Assembly (NCBI GenBank): GCA_964550435.1
Contig: CAZJZI010000029.1
Coordinates: 1-31,717 of the forward strand
Direction: 5' to 3'
Source of the DNA: UBA11400 sp964550435
GTDB lineage: Bacteria > Bacteroidota > Rhodothermia > Balneolales > HLUCCA01
DNA: 31,717 nt
Shown piece after piece: positions 1-8,090 of the stretch; positions within the stretch are counted from its first letter, which is position 1; the number at the start of each line of letters is the position of its first letter. The notes beneath the pieces are model-generated. The model was not told where the DNA came from, did not search any database, and saw nothing but the letters and a program-made list of their open reading frames with translations. The position numbers and the translations under genes were made by a program.

Positions 1-200
1 TTGCTAAGCAACCCAAACAGGTGCTTTAGCACCCTGAAATAAATCGCCCCACCGCGCAGCCCCACCGTTGCTAAGCAACCCAAACAGGTGCTTTAGCACC
101 CTGAAATAAATCGCCCCACCGCGCAGCCCCACCGTTGCTAAGCAACCCAAACAGGTGCTTTAGCACCCTGAAATAAATCGCCCCACCGCTCAGCCCATAG
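1..200. repeat. Three tandem copies of a 67-bp palindrome-rich repeat
   Basis: Copies begin at 1, 68 and 135. The first two are identical; the third diverges after about 187. Each unit has two small hairpins, TTGCT-A-AGCAA and GGTGCT-TT-AGCACC, and a C-rich linker containing CACCGCGCAGCCCCACC. The array may extend left of the window. It ends about 75 bp before the symporter start. No open frame or spacer-like variation is visible, so it is not CRISPR. A related linker and mini-hairpins recur at 12121-12231. Confidence 0.95.
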
Positions 201-274
201 TTATTGTAATTCTATAATTATTTCATCAAATTCCGACCTTAAGTCGATGTATGTGAACATTTTGAAATTGAATC

Positions 275-2071
275 ATGCTTTTAAGTGGAATTGATTGGGT
301 TATTCTAGGTGTTTTCTTTGTGATAGTGCTTGGAATCGGATGGTGGACGTCAAAAACGGCAGGAAAAAATCCTGAACAGTTCTTTTTGGGTGGACGATCA
401 ATGCCATGGTGGTTACTAGGTGTGTCGATGGTTGCTACTACGTTTTCGGCCGATACCCCAAACCTTGTCACAGGATTCGTCCGTGAAGGTGGAGTAGCCC
501 GAAACTGGGCCTGGTGGTCGTTTTTGATTACTGGAATGGTAACCGTTTTCATATATGCTCGACTGTGGCGCAGATCTCAAGTACTCACAGACCTCGAATT
601 CTATGAAATCCGCTACAGCGGAAGAATGGCCTCTTTCCTAAGGGCATTTAGGTCACTTTATCTCGGCATACTATACAACTGTCTCATAATGGGTACCGTG
701 ATGTTAGCAGCCATAAAAATTGGCTCGGTTATGTTTGGTCTTTCCCCGATTGTTGTCGTTGTAGTTTGTTCTGTTGTTGTTGTGATTTATTCAGCTATGG
801 GTGGACTTAAAGGAGTCATTTGGACAGATTTTTTTCAGTTCGGGGTTGCAATGACCGGAGCGTTTTATGCAGCGTATGTTGCGCTGAGTCAGCCAGAAAT
901 TGGATCACTAAACGCTCTTTTTAATCATCCAGCAGTTCAAGGGAAGTTGGATTTTTTCCCCAGCATGGATAACCCATCAGTACTACTTTCCATGTTCATC
1001 ATTCCCATAGCCGTACAGTGGTGGGCCGTATGGTATCCAGGATCTGAGCCGGGTGGTGGCGGATACGTAGCTCAGCGAATTCTTGCTGCAAAAGATGAAA
1101 ATCACGCAGTTGGGGCGACTTTATTGTTCAATGTTGCGCATTACGCTTTGCGTCCATGGCCATGGATAATCGTGGCATTGGCTTCGCTTGTTTTGTATCC
1201 AGACTTAGAGTCTATCCGAAACGTATTCCCACATATCGACGAGCAGTATCTGGGCAATGATTTGGCATATCCGGTAATGCTGACGTTATTGACGCCCGGA
1301 TGGTTAGGGCTAGTTACCGCATCTTTAATTGCAGCCCTAATGTCGACTATCAGTACGCATCTGAACTGGGGAGCATCCTACCTTGTGAACGACTTCTACA
1401 GCCGCTTTGTCCGTTCGAATGCTTCAGAAAAGGAACTGGTCTTTATGGGACGGGTTTCAACCGTTTTTCTGATGTTTTTCTCTGGATTTTTAGCGCTTTT
1501 TTTACTTCGTGACGCTACTCAGGCATTCAACATTCTATTGCTGTCAGGTGCCGGTACTGGAGGAATTTATCTACTCCGTTGGTTTTGGTGGCGAATCAAT
1601 GCGGTCACAGAAGTCGTTGCCATGATTAGTGGTACTGTAGTTGCGTTTGTATTAGTTTTGGTAGTACCTGACCAAACTTTGGCTACGACATATCTAGATG
1701 GATTCACGGTCAAGCTCTTATTGGCTGTTGCCATAACAACTGTGGTCTGGGTCATCACAGCTTTCGTGACCAATCCTGAATCGTACGAAACCCAGAAGCG
1801 ATTTTATGAGCTTACCCGTCCGGGTGGACCAGGCTGGCAAAAACTCAGAACCGAAGCCTCGCAACGGGGTGAAATTATTACCGACTCAGGTACATGGAGT
1901 GTTCCAGGTAGTATTTTGATGGTTTTTGTTGGTTGTATCGGAATCTATTCGGCACTCATGAGCACCGGTAGTTTCTTGTATGGAAATTATGTGACCGGAT
2001 TTGTGTTGGCCGCAGTTTTTGTAGCCGCTTCATGGTTAATCTATAAACATTTACGTAAAGCTACTGTTTAA
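275..2071 (+). CDS. Sodium:solute symporter (SSF/SLC5 family)
   Basis: A 598-residue, very hydrophobic protein with roughly 13-14 membrane segments. It belongs to the sodium:solute symporter family, which couples sodium influx to uptake of sugars and related solutes at the inner membrane. The family's early signature is visible at about residues 36-65: FFLGGRSMPWWLLGVSMVATTFSADTP. Substrate cannot be read from sequence, but the downstream GH109-like glycosidase, sugar nucleotidyltransferase and hexosamine-type kinase suggest an N-acetylhexosamine or other amino sugar. The stop TAA shares its last A with the ATG of the next gene, so the two are probably translationally coupled. The ATG at 275 is the first in frame before the first membrane helix. 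The family assignment is firm; the substrate is inference. Confidence 0.9.
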   Translation: MLLSGIDWVILGVFFVIVLGIGWWTSKTAGKNPEQFFLGGRSMPWWLLGVSMVATTFSADTPNLVTGFVREGGVARNWAWWSFLITGMVTVFIYARLWRRSQVLTDLEFYEIRYSGRMASFLRAFRSLYLGILYNCLIMGTVMLAAIKIGSVMFGLSPIVVVVVCSVVVVIYSAMGGLKGVIWTDFFQFGVAMTGAFYAAYVALSQPEIGSLNALFNHPAVQGKLDFFPSMDNPSVLLSMFIIPIAVQWWAVWYPGSEPGGGGYVAQRILAAKDENHAVGATLLFNVAHYALRPWPWIIVALASLVLYPDLESIRNVFPHIDEQYLGNDLAYPVMLTLLTPGWLGLVTASLIAALMSTISTHLNWGASYLVNDFYSRFVRSNASEKELVFMGRVSTVFLMFFSGFLALFLLRDATQAFNILLLSGAGTGGIYLLRWFWWRINAVTEVVAMISGTVVAFVLVLVVPDQTLATTYLDGFTVKLLLAVAITTVVWVITAFVTNPESYETQKRFYELTRPGGPGWQKLRTEASQRGEIITDSGTWSVPGSILMVFVGCIGIYSALMSTGSFLYGNYVTGFVLAAVFVAASWLIYKHLRKATV

Positions 2072-3420
2072 TGGCACCATATACTAGACGCACATTTATT
2101 CAGTCGGCATCAGTTGTGGCCGCTGGCACCATTGCACTTCCATCCATTCTTAGAGCACGTATACCAGGAACACGAAGTGATGTCAGGATTGGATTCATTG
2201 GCACCGGACTTCGTGGTCGTAACCACGTAAATAATGTGTTGAACCATGATGGAGTCCATTGTCCGGCCATTTGTGACATTGATCCTGATGCCATTAAACG
2301 AACATTGAATATGTTCAATTCTAAAGGAAAACCAACTCCAAATGTGTATAGTGACGGTCCGGAATCTTACCTTGAGATGCTTGAAAAAGAGGATCTCGAC
2401 GGCGTCATCATTTCAACAAACTGGAAGTGGCATACTCCAATGTCGGTTGCAGCCATGAATGCTGGTGTGTATACCGGAGTTGAAGTCTCTGGAGCGTTTT
2501 CGGTGGATGAATGTTGGGAATTAGTCCGTACACATCAACGAACCGGTACTCATCTGTTCTTTTTAGAGAATGTGAATTATCGGCGGGATGTGCTGGCTGT
2601 GTTGAACATGGTACGTGATAATGTATTTGGAGAACTGATTCATTTGAGGGGTGGATATCAGCACGATCTCAGAGAGGTCAAGTTCAATGATGGAAAAGGC
2701 GGATTAGTGTTTGGTGAAGGATCCTATGGTGAGGCCCGCTGGCGAACAGAACATTCCATTCATCGAAATGGCGAGCTGTATCCAACTCACGGACTAGGCC
2801 CGCTTAATGCCATGCTGGAAGTCAATCGTGGTAACCGACTCACGATGATATCCTCGTTTGCCTCCAAAGCTCGCGGATTAAATCAGTTTGTAGTCGATCA
2901 TCCCGATGGGGGCGAGGATCATCCCTATGAGAATATCAACTGGCGTTTAGGTGACGTAGTGACTTCGCAAATCGCAACAGCAAACGGAGAAACTATTTTA
3001 CTTACCCATGACACGAATCTGCCTAGACCTTATTCACTCGGATTCCGTGTTCAGGGTGTAAAGGGACTTGCGGAATTTGATTACCATACCAAACGCGTGC
3101 ATGTTGAAGGAGTATCAGAGTCCCACCGATGGGACGAATGGGATGTTTGGTTCGAGAAGTACGACCACAGATTGTGGCGTGAATTTGGAGAAATCGCCAT
3201 TAATGGTGGACATGGTGGTATGGATTATTTTCTGGATCGGGAGTTTATTGAGTGTGTGAAAGCCAACTCGGAGGCCGTCATCGATGTGTATGACGCAGCA
3301 GTCATGAGAGCGATAACTCCGTTGTCGGAACAATCTATACGAGAAGGTGGAGCCCCACAGGAGATTCCTGATTTCACAGAAGGCAAATGGATGACCCGGA
3401 AACCAATTTTTGGATTATAG
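2071..3420 (+). CDS. GH109-like Gfo/Idh/MocA glycosidase with Tat signal
   Basis: A 449-residue protein with a twin-arginine signal (TRRTFIQ, R6-R7, then a hydrophobic stretch), so probably exported folded with its cofactor. A Rossmann NAD-binding motif follows at 41-49 (GFIGTGLRG). The sequence resembles GH109 enzymes, NAD-dependent alpha-N-acetylgalactosaminidases that work by transient oxidation of the sugar. GH109-type landmarks are E138 in VEVSG, Y170 in ENVNY, the Y237-x-x-H240 pair in YPTHGLGP, and GGHGGMDYF near the C-terminus. Length fits the family. It overlaps the symporter stop by one base. Its TAG stop is also the first three bases of a heptamer repeat array. It could instead be a Gfo/Idh/MocA oxidoreductase with another substrate, since GH109 relatives are numerous. 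Confidence 0.82.
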   Translation: MAPYTRRTFIQSASVVAAGTIALPSILRARIPGTRSDVRIGFIGTGLRGRNHVNNVLNHDGVHCPAICDIDPDAIKRTLNMFNSKGKPTPNVYSDGPESYLEMLEKEDLDGVIISTNWKWHTPMSVAAMNAGVYTGVEVSGAFSVDECWELVRTHQRTGTHLFFLENVNYRRDVLAVLNMVRDNVFGELIHLRGGYQHDLREVKFNDGKGGLVFGEGSYGEARWRTEHSIHRNGELYPTHGLGPLNAMLEVNRGNRLTMISSFASKARGLNQFVVDHPDGGEDHPYENINWRLGDVVTSQIATANGETILLTHDTNLPRPYSLGFRVQGVKGLAEFDYHTKRVHVEGVSESHRWDEWDVWFEKYDHRLWREFGEIAINGGHGGMDYFLDREFIECVKANSEAVIDVYDAAVMRAITPLSEQSIREGGAPQEIPDFTEGKWMTRKPIFGL

Positions 3421-3531
3421 GAAATAGGAAATAGGAAATAGGGAGTGGGGAGTAGGTTTTCCTTTATTGTTAAAAACTAATCAGGTATTTTCACAACTCA
3501 TAACCCAAAACCCATAACGCCACGAAGTGGC
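3418..3531. repeat. Heptamer arrays and mini-hairpin between GH109 gene and nucleotidyltransferase
   Basis: Five in-phase heptamers, TAGGAAA three times then TAGGGAG and TGGGGAG, run from 3418 to 3452; the first begins exactly on the stop codon TAG. A second set, AACTCAT, AACCCAA, AACCCAT and AACGCCA, runs from 3495 to 3522. It merges into a perfect hairpin GCCAC-GAA-GTGGC at 3519-3531. Both heptamer types resemble the short tandemly repeated repetitive sequences described in cyanobacteria. The region lies inside a likely operon. Confidence 0.85.
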
Positions 3532-3545
3532 AATCAAACCGAACT

Positions 3546-4436
3546 ATGCCATCACTTGTTATTCTTGCTGCCGGAATGGGCAGTCGATACGGAGGGACGA
3601 AACAATTTGCCACATTTGGACCACATCAGCGCTTAATCCTCGATTATACTCTTTATGATGCCATCCAGGCCGGATTCGACAAGGTTGTATGCGTAATCCG
3701 CCGTCAAATTGAACCGGCATTTCGCGAGTCGGTTATGAAAACATGGGAGGGCAAGATTGATATTCGAGTGGTATATCAGGAGCTTTCGGCACTTCCTGAA
3801 GGATATGAAATTTTGGAGGGACGAACCAAACCCTGGGGAACAGCACACGCCATGTGGATGGCCGAATCCGAGGTTCAAGAAGCTTTTGCAATTGTAAATG
3901 CAGATGACTTTTATGGGCGTGACGGAATTTTTGATGCATATAAGTATTTAAGTGAAATGGACGCTACCAAGCCCGGAGCTTGTATCGTAGGATATAAACT
4001 TGAGAATACACTCAGTGAACACGGCACAGTGTCTCGCGGTGTTTGTAAGGGTGATGGTAAGGGTGGATTAAAAAGCATCCAGGAGATGAAATCCATCCTC
4101 CGAAAAGATGGTAAAATTGTTGCTGATGAATCCGGAACAGAGCGCGAACTACTACCTGATGATCTGGTATCGATGAACCTTATGGGATTCAGTCCACAGG
4201 TATTTCCTCTAATTCACGAAGAGTTTGCAAAATTTTATGCCAAACTGGAGCCAGGCAGCACCTCTGAGTTTTATCTGGCTCATGTTTTATCAGCTATGAT
4301 TGACCGTGGACAATCAGTAGCTTTAGTGCCGACTGATAGCGAGTGGTTTGGAGTCACATACCCAGAGGATAATGACGCAGTGAACGCACGCCTATCCGAA
4401 CTGCACGCAGCCGGGGTCTATCCGGATGTCTTCTGA
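3546..4436 (+). CDS. Sugar-phosphate nucleotidyltransferase
   Basis: A 296-residue nucleotidyltransferase of the NDP-sugar pyrophosphorylase fold. The N-terminal nucleotide-binding loop is clear at 7-20 (LAAGMGSRYGGTKQ), and NADDFYG at 118-124 is the usual metal-binding aspartate region. Such enzymes join a sugar-1-phosphate to an NTP, releasing pyrophosphate. The next gene is a kinase of the type that makes N-acetylhexosamine-1-phosphate, so the pair could make an activated amino sugar directly from a salvaged free sugar. The gene overlaps the kinase gene by 11 bp, a strong sign of co-translation. The sugar and nucleotide specificity are inferred from context only. Confidence 0.85.
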   Translation: MPSLVILAAGMGSRYGGTKQFATFGPHQRLILDYTLYDAIQAGFDKVVCVIRRQIEPAFRESVMKTWEGKIDIRVVYQELSALPEGYEILEGRTKPWGTAHAMWMAESEVQEAFAIVNADDFYGRDGIFDAYKYLSEMDATKPGACIVGYKLENTLSEHGTVSRGVCKGDGKGGLKSIQEMKSILRKDGKIVADESGTERELLPDDLVSMNLMGFSPQVFPLIHEEFAKFYAKLEPGSTSEFYLAHVLSAMIDRGQSVALVPTDSEWFGVTYPEDNDAVNARLSELHAAGVYPDVF

Positions 4437-5508
4437 ATCCAGAATCTTTAAGGTTCTTCAGAACTATTTTCAGGATTCGCCCACGAGTCTGGATGAATTA
4501 CCAATCGAAATATATCCTCTCAAGACAGGCCTTATTCACAATTCCTTTCGGGTTGTCACGCCTTTAGGCGATTGGTTGCTTCAAAAAATTAATACCAGTG
4601 TATTTCGGGACATCGATGGATTGATGTATAACATCGTTCTTGTGACCAATAAGCTTTCTGTTGAATTCAGAGACAGTCATTACGAAACCCTAACATTGAA
4701 GAAAACTGTAACGGGTGATTCTTATGTACTTGTGGATGGAGAAGCGTGGAGGATGTACGATTTTAAAGGATATTTAACCGGATACAATGCGCCTGTCAAC
4801 AATAAGATGGTCCGCGAAGCAGGCAAAGCATTTGCGAAGTTTACGGAGGTATTGAAAGATATCAATCCAGACAAACTGAGTGTGACTATCCCCAGGTTTC
4901 ATTCACTTAAACATCGTTATGATCAGTTTATTCAAGCTAAACGTATATCAAAGTTACCAGCTGATCATCTTTTCTCACTTTTCGATCAGATTGATAATTT
5001 TTTTCAGAAGTTGGTTATACTGGAAGAGGCTTTGCATTCTGGAAGTATACCTATCCGTATCACACATAACGACAGTAAGTTCAATAATTTACTGTTTGAC
5101 TCAGTTGGAAATGCACGTTGTGTTGTGGATTTGGACACAGTAATGCCGGGCATCATTCATTTCGATATTGGAGACTGCTTAAGGACTCTGGTGCCAACTA
5201 TTCCAGAGGATAGTCCGGATTTGGACAGCCTGCAACTGAATTTCAGCTATGAAAAAGACTTTTTGTCAGGTTACTTAGAAGTAGCCAGCCCCTGGATCAC
5301 GGATTCAGAACGCGAATTGGTGTCACTTTCAGGACCCTACATGGCTCTAATCATGGGGATTAGATTTCTGACCGATTACCTGAATGGGAACGTGTATTTC
5401 TCTTGTGAATATCCTGAACAGAACTTGGTGAGGGCCAGAAATCAGCTTGCATTGGTTGAACTTTGGGAAGTGGGAAGTGGGAAGTGGGAAGTAGGAAGTG
5501 GGAAGTAG
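4426..5508 (+). CDS. N-acetylhexosamine 1-kinase-like phosphotransferase (APH fold)
   Basis: A 360-residue aminoglycoside-phosphotransferase-fold kinase resembling N-acetylhexosamine 1-kinase (NahK). The Brenner-type catalytic motif is at 213-219 (THNDSKF, D216 as likely base), followed by the metal-binding DLD at 235-237. The N-terminal segment LLQKINTSVFRDIDGLMYNI (51-70) is typical of this subfamily. Expected reaction: ATP phosphorylation of GlcNAc or GalNAc at C1. The ATG lies inside the preceding nucleotidyltransferase gene. The last 14 residues, WEVGSGKWEVGSGK, are encoded by six 7-bp repeats that have run into the gene; the stop TAG is also supplied by the repeat. The native C-terminus was probably near residue 346. 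Function is likely; the exact sugar is inferred. Confidence 0.82.
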   Translation: MSSESRIFKVLQNYFQDSPTSLDELPIEIYPLKTGLIHNSFRVVTPLGDWLLQKINTSVFRDIDGLMYNIVLVTNKLSVEFRDSHYETLTLKKTVTGDSYVLVDGEAWRMYDFKGYLTGYNAPVNNKMVREAGKAFAKFTEVLKDINPDKLSVTIPRFHSLKHRYDQFIQAKRISKLPADHLFSLFDQIDNFFQKLVILEEALHSGSIPIRITHNDSKFNNLLFDSVGNARCVVDLDTVMPGIIHFDIGDCLRTLVPTIPEDSPDLDSLQLNFSYEKDFLSGYLEVASPWITDSERELVSLSGPYMALIMGIRFLTDYLNGNVYFSCEYPEQNLVRARNQLALVELWEVGSGKWEVGSGK

Positions 5509-5597
5509 GAAGTAGGGAGTAGGAAGTAGGAAGTAGCAGTGGGTGGAAATTGGTATTCCGACTTCCCACTTCCTACTCCCTACTACCCACTCCCCTT
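5466..5597. repeat. Inverted heptamer arrays (STRR-like), partly coding
   Basis: Ten in-phase heptamers of GGAAGTR (one GGGAGTA) occupy 5466-5535. About 25 bp later an inverted set of TTCCCAC/TTCCTAC-type heptamers fills roughly 5560-5597, so the region can fold as a long imperfect hairpin. The left array overlaps the last 42 bp of the upstream kinase gene. The right array ends only a few bases from the stop of the convergent LCIB-like gene. The resemblance is to cyanobacterial STRR heptamers; how it spreads here is unknown. Confidence 0.9.
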
Positions 5598-5600
5598 ATA

Positions 5601-6359
5601 TTAAAGTGCCTTAAATGCTTCGGATTCAAGTAAAGAAACCGGATAGATTTCTTCGAGATCCTCAACATTGTACATTGAGAAGTGTCGTACATCAACGTAA
5701 TCTGGTTCACCCGGATCAGTATTGATGATCACCCCTCCAAGACAGAAGATTCGTTTACAATGAAACTCGTTCTTGGCCATACCTGAAAGCTTTTTGATGC
5801 GTCGATGGATGACTTCCATAGCAACTTCAGTAATTTCTTTAACTGGATTATCAGCCGACAAAATCCGGTCTTTGAATGGTAGAAGTGCTTCCTCGAGGTG
5901 AATTTGCTCGATATCAAGTCTTTCATTGTCAACTAATGGGCTATGACCACCATTTTTCATACGATCAAGAGCCAGCATAAGTGCACCACAACTGTTGGTT
6001 TCGTGGTTCTGACCCTGTCTCAACATACGACCAAGTCTCCCATCACTTGTGATTCCAATATGTGGACCGTAAAAAATGAATCCATCACCCCCATCAGGAA
6101 TGTGGTGGGCAAAAGCAACCATACCGGTGTAACCAGCAAATGGGATACCACCCAAACCGCCCATCGAGAACGGGCGCTTGAGTACTCTTCGGAAGTCTGT
6201 AGATACATTAACGTCATCGGAGCAAACCGATGTTGCAAATAACATTTTGTTCAAATCGGATTTGAACTCGTCGGACAAAAAGCCTAAATACTTTTCGGTC
6301 ACATCATTCCCCATCATTGCATTGGGGTATTCTTTTAATACGTAATCTTCGATTGTCAT
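5601..6359 (-). CDS. LCIB-type carbonic anhydrase-like protein
   Basis: A 252-residue protein resembling the LCIB/LCIC (limiting CO2-inducible) family, beta-carbonic-anhydrase-fold zinc proteins also called theta class. Visible signatures are SVCSDDVN (C46, D48/D49), a glycine-rich GGLGGIPFAGYTG at 67-79, AFAHHIPDGGDG at 83-94 (H85/H86), FYGPHIGI and NSCGAL (C124). Two cysteines and one histidine are the expected zinc ligands, with an aspartate near the first cysteine. It should interconvert CO2 and bicarbonate if active, but some family members are inactive. No signal peptide is seen, so it is probably cytoplasmic. An intrinsic terminator at 6386-6413 separates it from HtpX upstream. I recognise the family from motifs recalled, not from a search. 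Confidence 0.72.
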   Translation of the reverse strand: MTIEDYVLKEYPNAMMGNDVTEKYLGFLSDEFKSDLNKMLFATSVCSDDVNVSTDFRRVLKRPFSMGGLGGIPFAGYTGMVAFAHHIPDGGDGFIFYGPHIGITSDGRLGRMLRQGQNHETNSCGALMLALDRMKNGGHSPLVDNERLDIEQIHLEEALLPFKDRILSADNPVKEITEVAMEVIHRRIKKLSGMAKNEFHCKRIFCLGGVIINTDPGEPDYVDVRHFSMYNVEDLEEIYPVSLLESEAFKAL

Positions 6360-6385
6360 GGTTTATTCATCTGATTTATCCCGAC

Positions 6386-6413
6386 AAAAAAGGCGGCCTT
6401 TTAGTGAGCCGCC
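6386..6413 (-). terminator. Intrinsic terminator downstream of the HtpX gene
   Basis: On the minus strand a GGCGGC/GCCGCC stem with a 10-nt loop is followed directly by six Ts (plus-strand A run at 6386-6391). It lies 11 bp past the HtpX stop and 27 bp before the LCIB-like gene start, so it should separate the two transcripts. Confidence 0.88.
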
Positions 6414-6423
6414 TTCGTCGCTT

Positions 6424-7308
6424 TTATAATTTTTCTAATGCTGCGATACGTTCATCTAAAGGAGGATGAGTCATGAACAGAGCTTTGAGACCCGATCTTT
6501 GACCTGAATTGATTCCAAATGCGCTGAGGCTTTCTGGCATCTGGTCAGGCATTCCCATTTCACGTTTGAGAGATTTCAATGCACCAATCATATCTTCCTT
6601 ACTCGTGAGCGATGCAGCACCTGCGTCAGCGCGGTATTCTCGTTGTCGTGAGAACCACATCATAATGATAGATGCCAGAATCATGAGCAATATTTCCATA
6701 ATGATTGTGGTAATGTAGTAGCCAATGCCTAATCCACGTTCATTCTTCAATACCATACGGTCAACAATGAATCCTGCAACCCGAGCAAGGAACATCACAA
6801 ACGTGTTCATGATTCCCTGAAGAAGTGTCATGGTAATCATATCACCATTGGCAATATGAGCGATTTCGTGACCAATTACAGCACGGAGTTCATTTTTGTT
6901 GAAACGCTGGAGCATTCCAGAACTGACAGCCATAAGCGCTTTGTTCCGGTTGGCACCGGTTGCGAACGCATTTGACTGCTCGGTAGGGAAAATTCCGACA
7001 TCTGGCATGCCTATTCCAGCTCTTTGAGCCAATTCACGTGTAGTGTCGACCAACCAATGCTCTTCACGGGTACGAGGAGCGTCGATAATTTTGGTCCCGG
7101 TTGTCCAGATTGCCATTTTTTTGGAAAGTAGCAGAGAAATGAAAGATCCCGCCATACCAAATACAAAACAGAAAATCAGTAAGGAAGTCAGGTCCAGGTT
7201 TGTACCCGACTCATCCAGGAATGAACCGACACCCAGTAAAGACAGGGTAATACTTGCTACTACAATTACGGCAATGTTTGTTAATAAAAATAAAGCAACG
7301 CGCTTCAT
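6424..7308 (-). CDS. htpX: HtpX-type M48 membrane metalloprotease
   Basis: A 294-residue integral membrane zinc protease of peptidase family M48B. Two N-terminal membrane segments (about 5-30 and 41-62) precede the zinc motif HEIAH at 147-151. Two more hydrophobic segments (about 160-182 and 196-218) follow, then RQREYRAD with E224 as third zinc ligand. The C-terminal MTHPPLDERIAAL is the usual HtpX ending. It degrades misfolded membrane proteins at the inner membrane as part of envelope quality control. Length and order match E. coli HtpX. It stands alone, with an intergenic repeat upstream and a strong terminator downstream. Confidence 0.95.
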   Translation of the reverse strand: MKRVALFLLTNIAVIVVASITLSLLGVGSFLDESGTNLDLTSLLIFCFVFGMAGSFISLLLSKKMAIWTTGTKIIDAPRTREEHWLVDTTRELAQRAGIGMPDVGIFPTEQSNAFATGANRNKALMAVSSGMLQRFNKNELRAVIGHEIAHIANGDMITMTLLQGIMNTFVMFLARVAGFIVDRMVLKNERGLGIGYYITTIIMEILLMILASIIMMWFSRQREYRADAGAASLTSKEDMIGALKSLKREMGMPDQMPESLSAFGINSGQRSGLKALFMTHPPLDERIAALEKL

Positions 7309-7628
7309 AGGTAGTGTAACCTCTAAAAGTTTAAGAATGTTATGAATGTAAAAATAAACAACCCCGATGAACTTCGCTACAATACAAGTAATTTGTGAGC
7401 CTAGTTAACGGATAGTTTTTAAACGAAAAAATTGGTTGATTTAATATATATCATAAAACAGTAAACGGTAAACAGTAAACGGCCCAAGATTAGTCTTGAT
7501 TGGTGAAACTACTAAGTCTGTGGTCGGAAACTGTATAACAATTCCAAATAAAAACTTAATACTTGATCCTGTTCACGGTAGGGCTGTTTACAGGTTACCC
7601 ATTTCTGTTTACTAATTTCAGAATTTGG
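7309..7628. other. Intergenic region carrying an inverted GTAAAC-heptamer element
   Basis: A 320-bp region with no gene. Its left half (7309-7450) shows nothing recognisable and should hold the HtpX promoter. Heptamers GTAAACG, GTAAACA and GTAAACG lie at about 7461-7481. The inverted heptamers CTGTTTA, CAGGTTA, CCCATTT, CTGTTTA and CTAATTT lie at 7584-7618, so the arms can pair across about 100 bp. The same element design recurs at 10076-10275. Confidence 0.8.
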
Positions 7629-7648
7629 TTAATCCAAAATCTGAAATT
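7614..7648 (-). repeat. Hairpin with the stop codon of the DinB-like gene in its loop
   Basis: The arms 7614-7628 and 7634-7648 are inverted repeats of 15 bp with one mismatch. The 5-nt loop (7629-7633) holds the TAA stop of the minus-strand gene. The 5' arm is therefore the last five codons, and the 3' arm an inverted copy of them. No T run follows, so it is not a classical intrinsic terminator. Confidence 0.85.
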
Positions 7649-8090
7649 GCTGAAAATGATGCGTGATGTGTTTCGAATGAAACTTCACCCATTCTTCATG
7701 GGTAAGTAAACCCAGAAATGGATGCATGCACCCGACACCCGGATTGTTCCGGTGCCAGGTGTCGAAAGCATTCAATTGATTGATGAGATCGGCCTTAGCC
7801 TCATCCAGATTTGGAAACCGTAACTTTGCCAGTTTGCCTTCCATCGTTGGTGCCTGCATGCCCATAGGAAACGGTCGATCAGTGTAAATCATGATCCGTT
7901 TTTGTTTGGCAGCGCGTTCTTCATCAACATGAAGTTTGATACTCAGATTTCCATTTGAGATACCTATTGCCTGTGAGACATGTTCGACCATGTGCTGGGG
8001 TGTCATTATTCCGAATGCTGGTTTTGTGTCAATTTGAAGACTATCAAGCGCATTCAGAATTTCCTGGCGTTGTTCGGTAAAATGTATCAT
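7629..8090 (-). CDS. DinB/DUF1569-like metal-binding protein
   Basis: A 153-residue soluble protein with the histidine pattern of the DinB-like four-helix superfamily, closest in feel to DUF1569. H33 and H37 sit in HMVEHVSQ. The C-terminal HPFLGLLTHEEWVKFHSKHITHHFQQF (123-149, shown in parts) carries the remaining histidines of a probable metal site. Biochemical function is unknown; relatives include metal-dependent hydrolases and thiol transferases. The start overlaps the stop of the cyclophilin gene by 4 bp, so the two are translated together. The stop codon lies in a hairpin loop. Confidence 0.7.
   Translation of the reverse strand: MIHFTEQRQEILNALDSLQIDTKPAFGIMTPQHMVEHVSQAIGISNGNLSIKLHVDEERAAKQKRIMIYTDRPFPMGMQAPTMEGKLAKLRFPNLDEAKADLINQLNAFDTWHRNNPGVGCMHPFLGLLTHEEWVKFHSKHITHHFQQFQILD

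Noticed and set aside
1..200. Possible CRISPR array
   Set aside because: The 67-bp units are repeated in full with no variable spacers.
5360..5569. 69-codon antisense frame rich in LLPTS repeats
   Set aside because: It is the reverse reading of the heptamer array and the kinase gene end.
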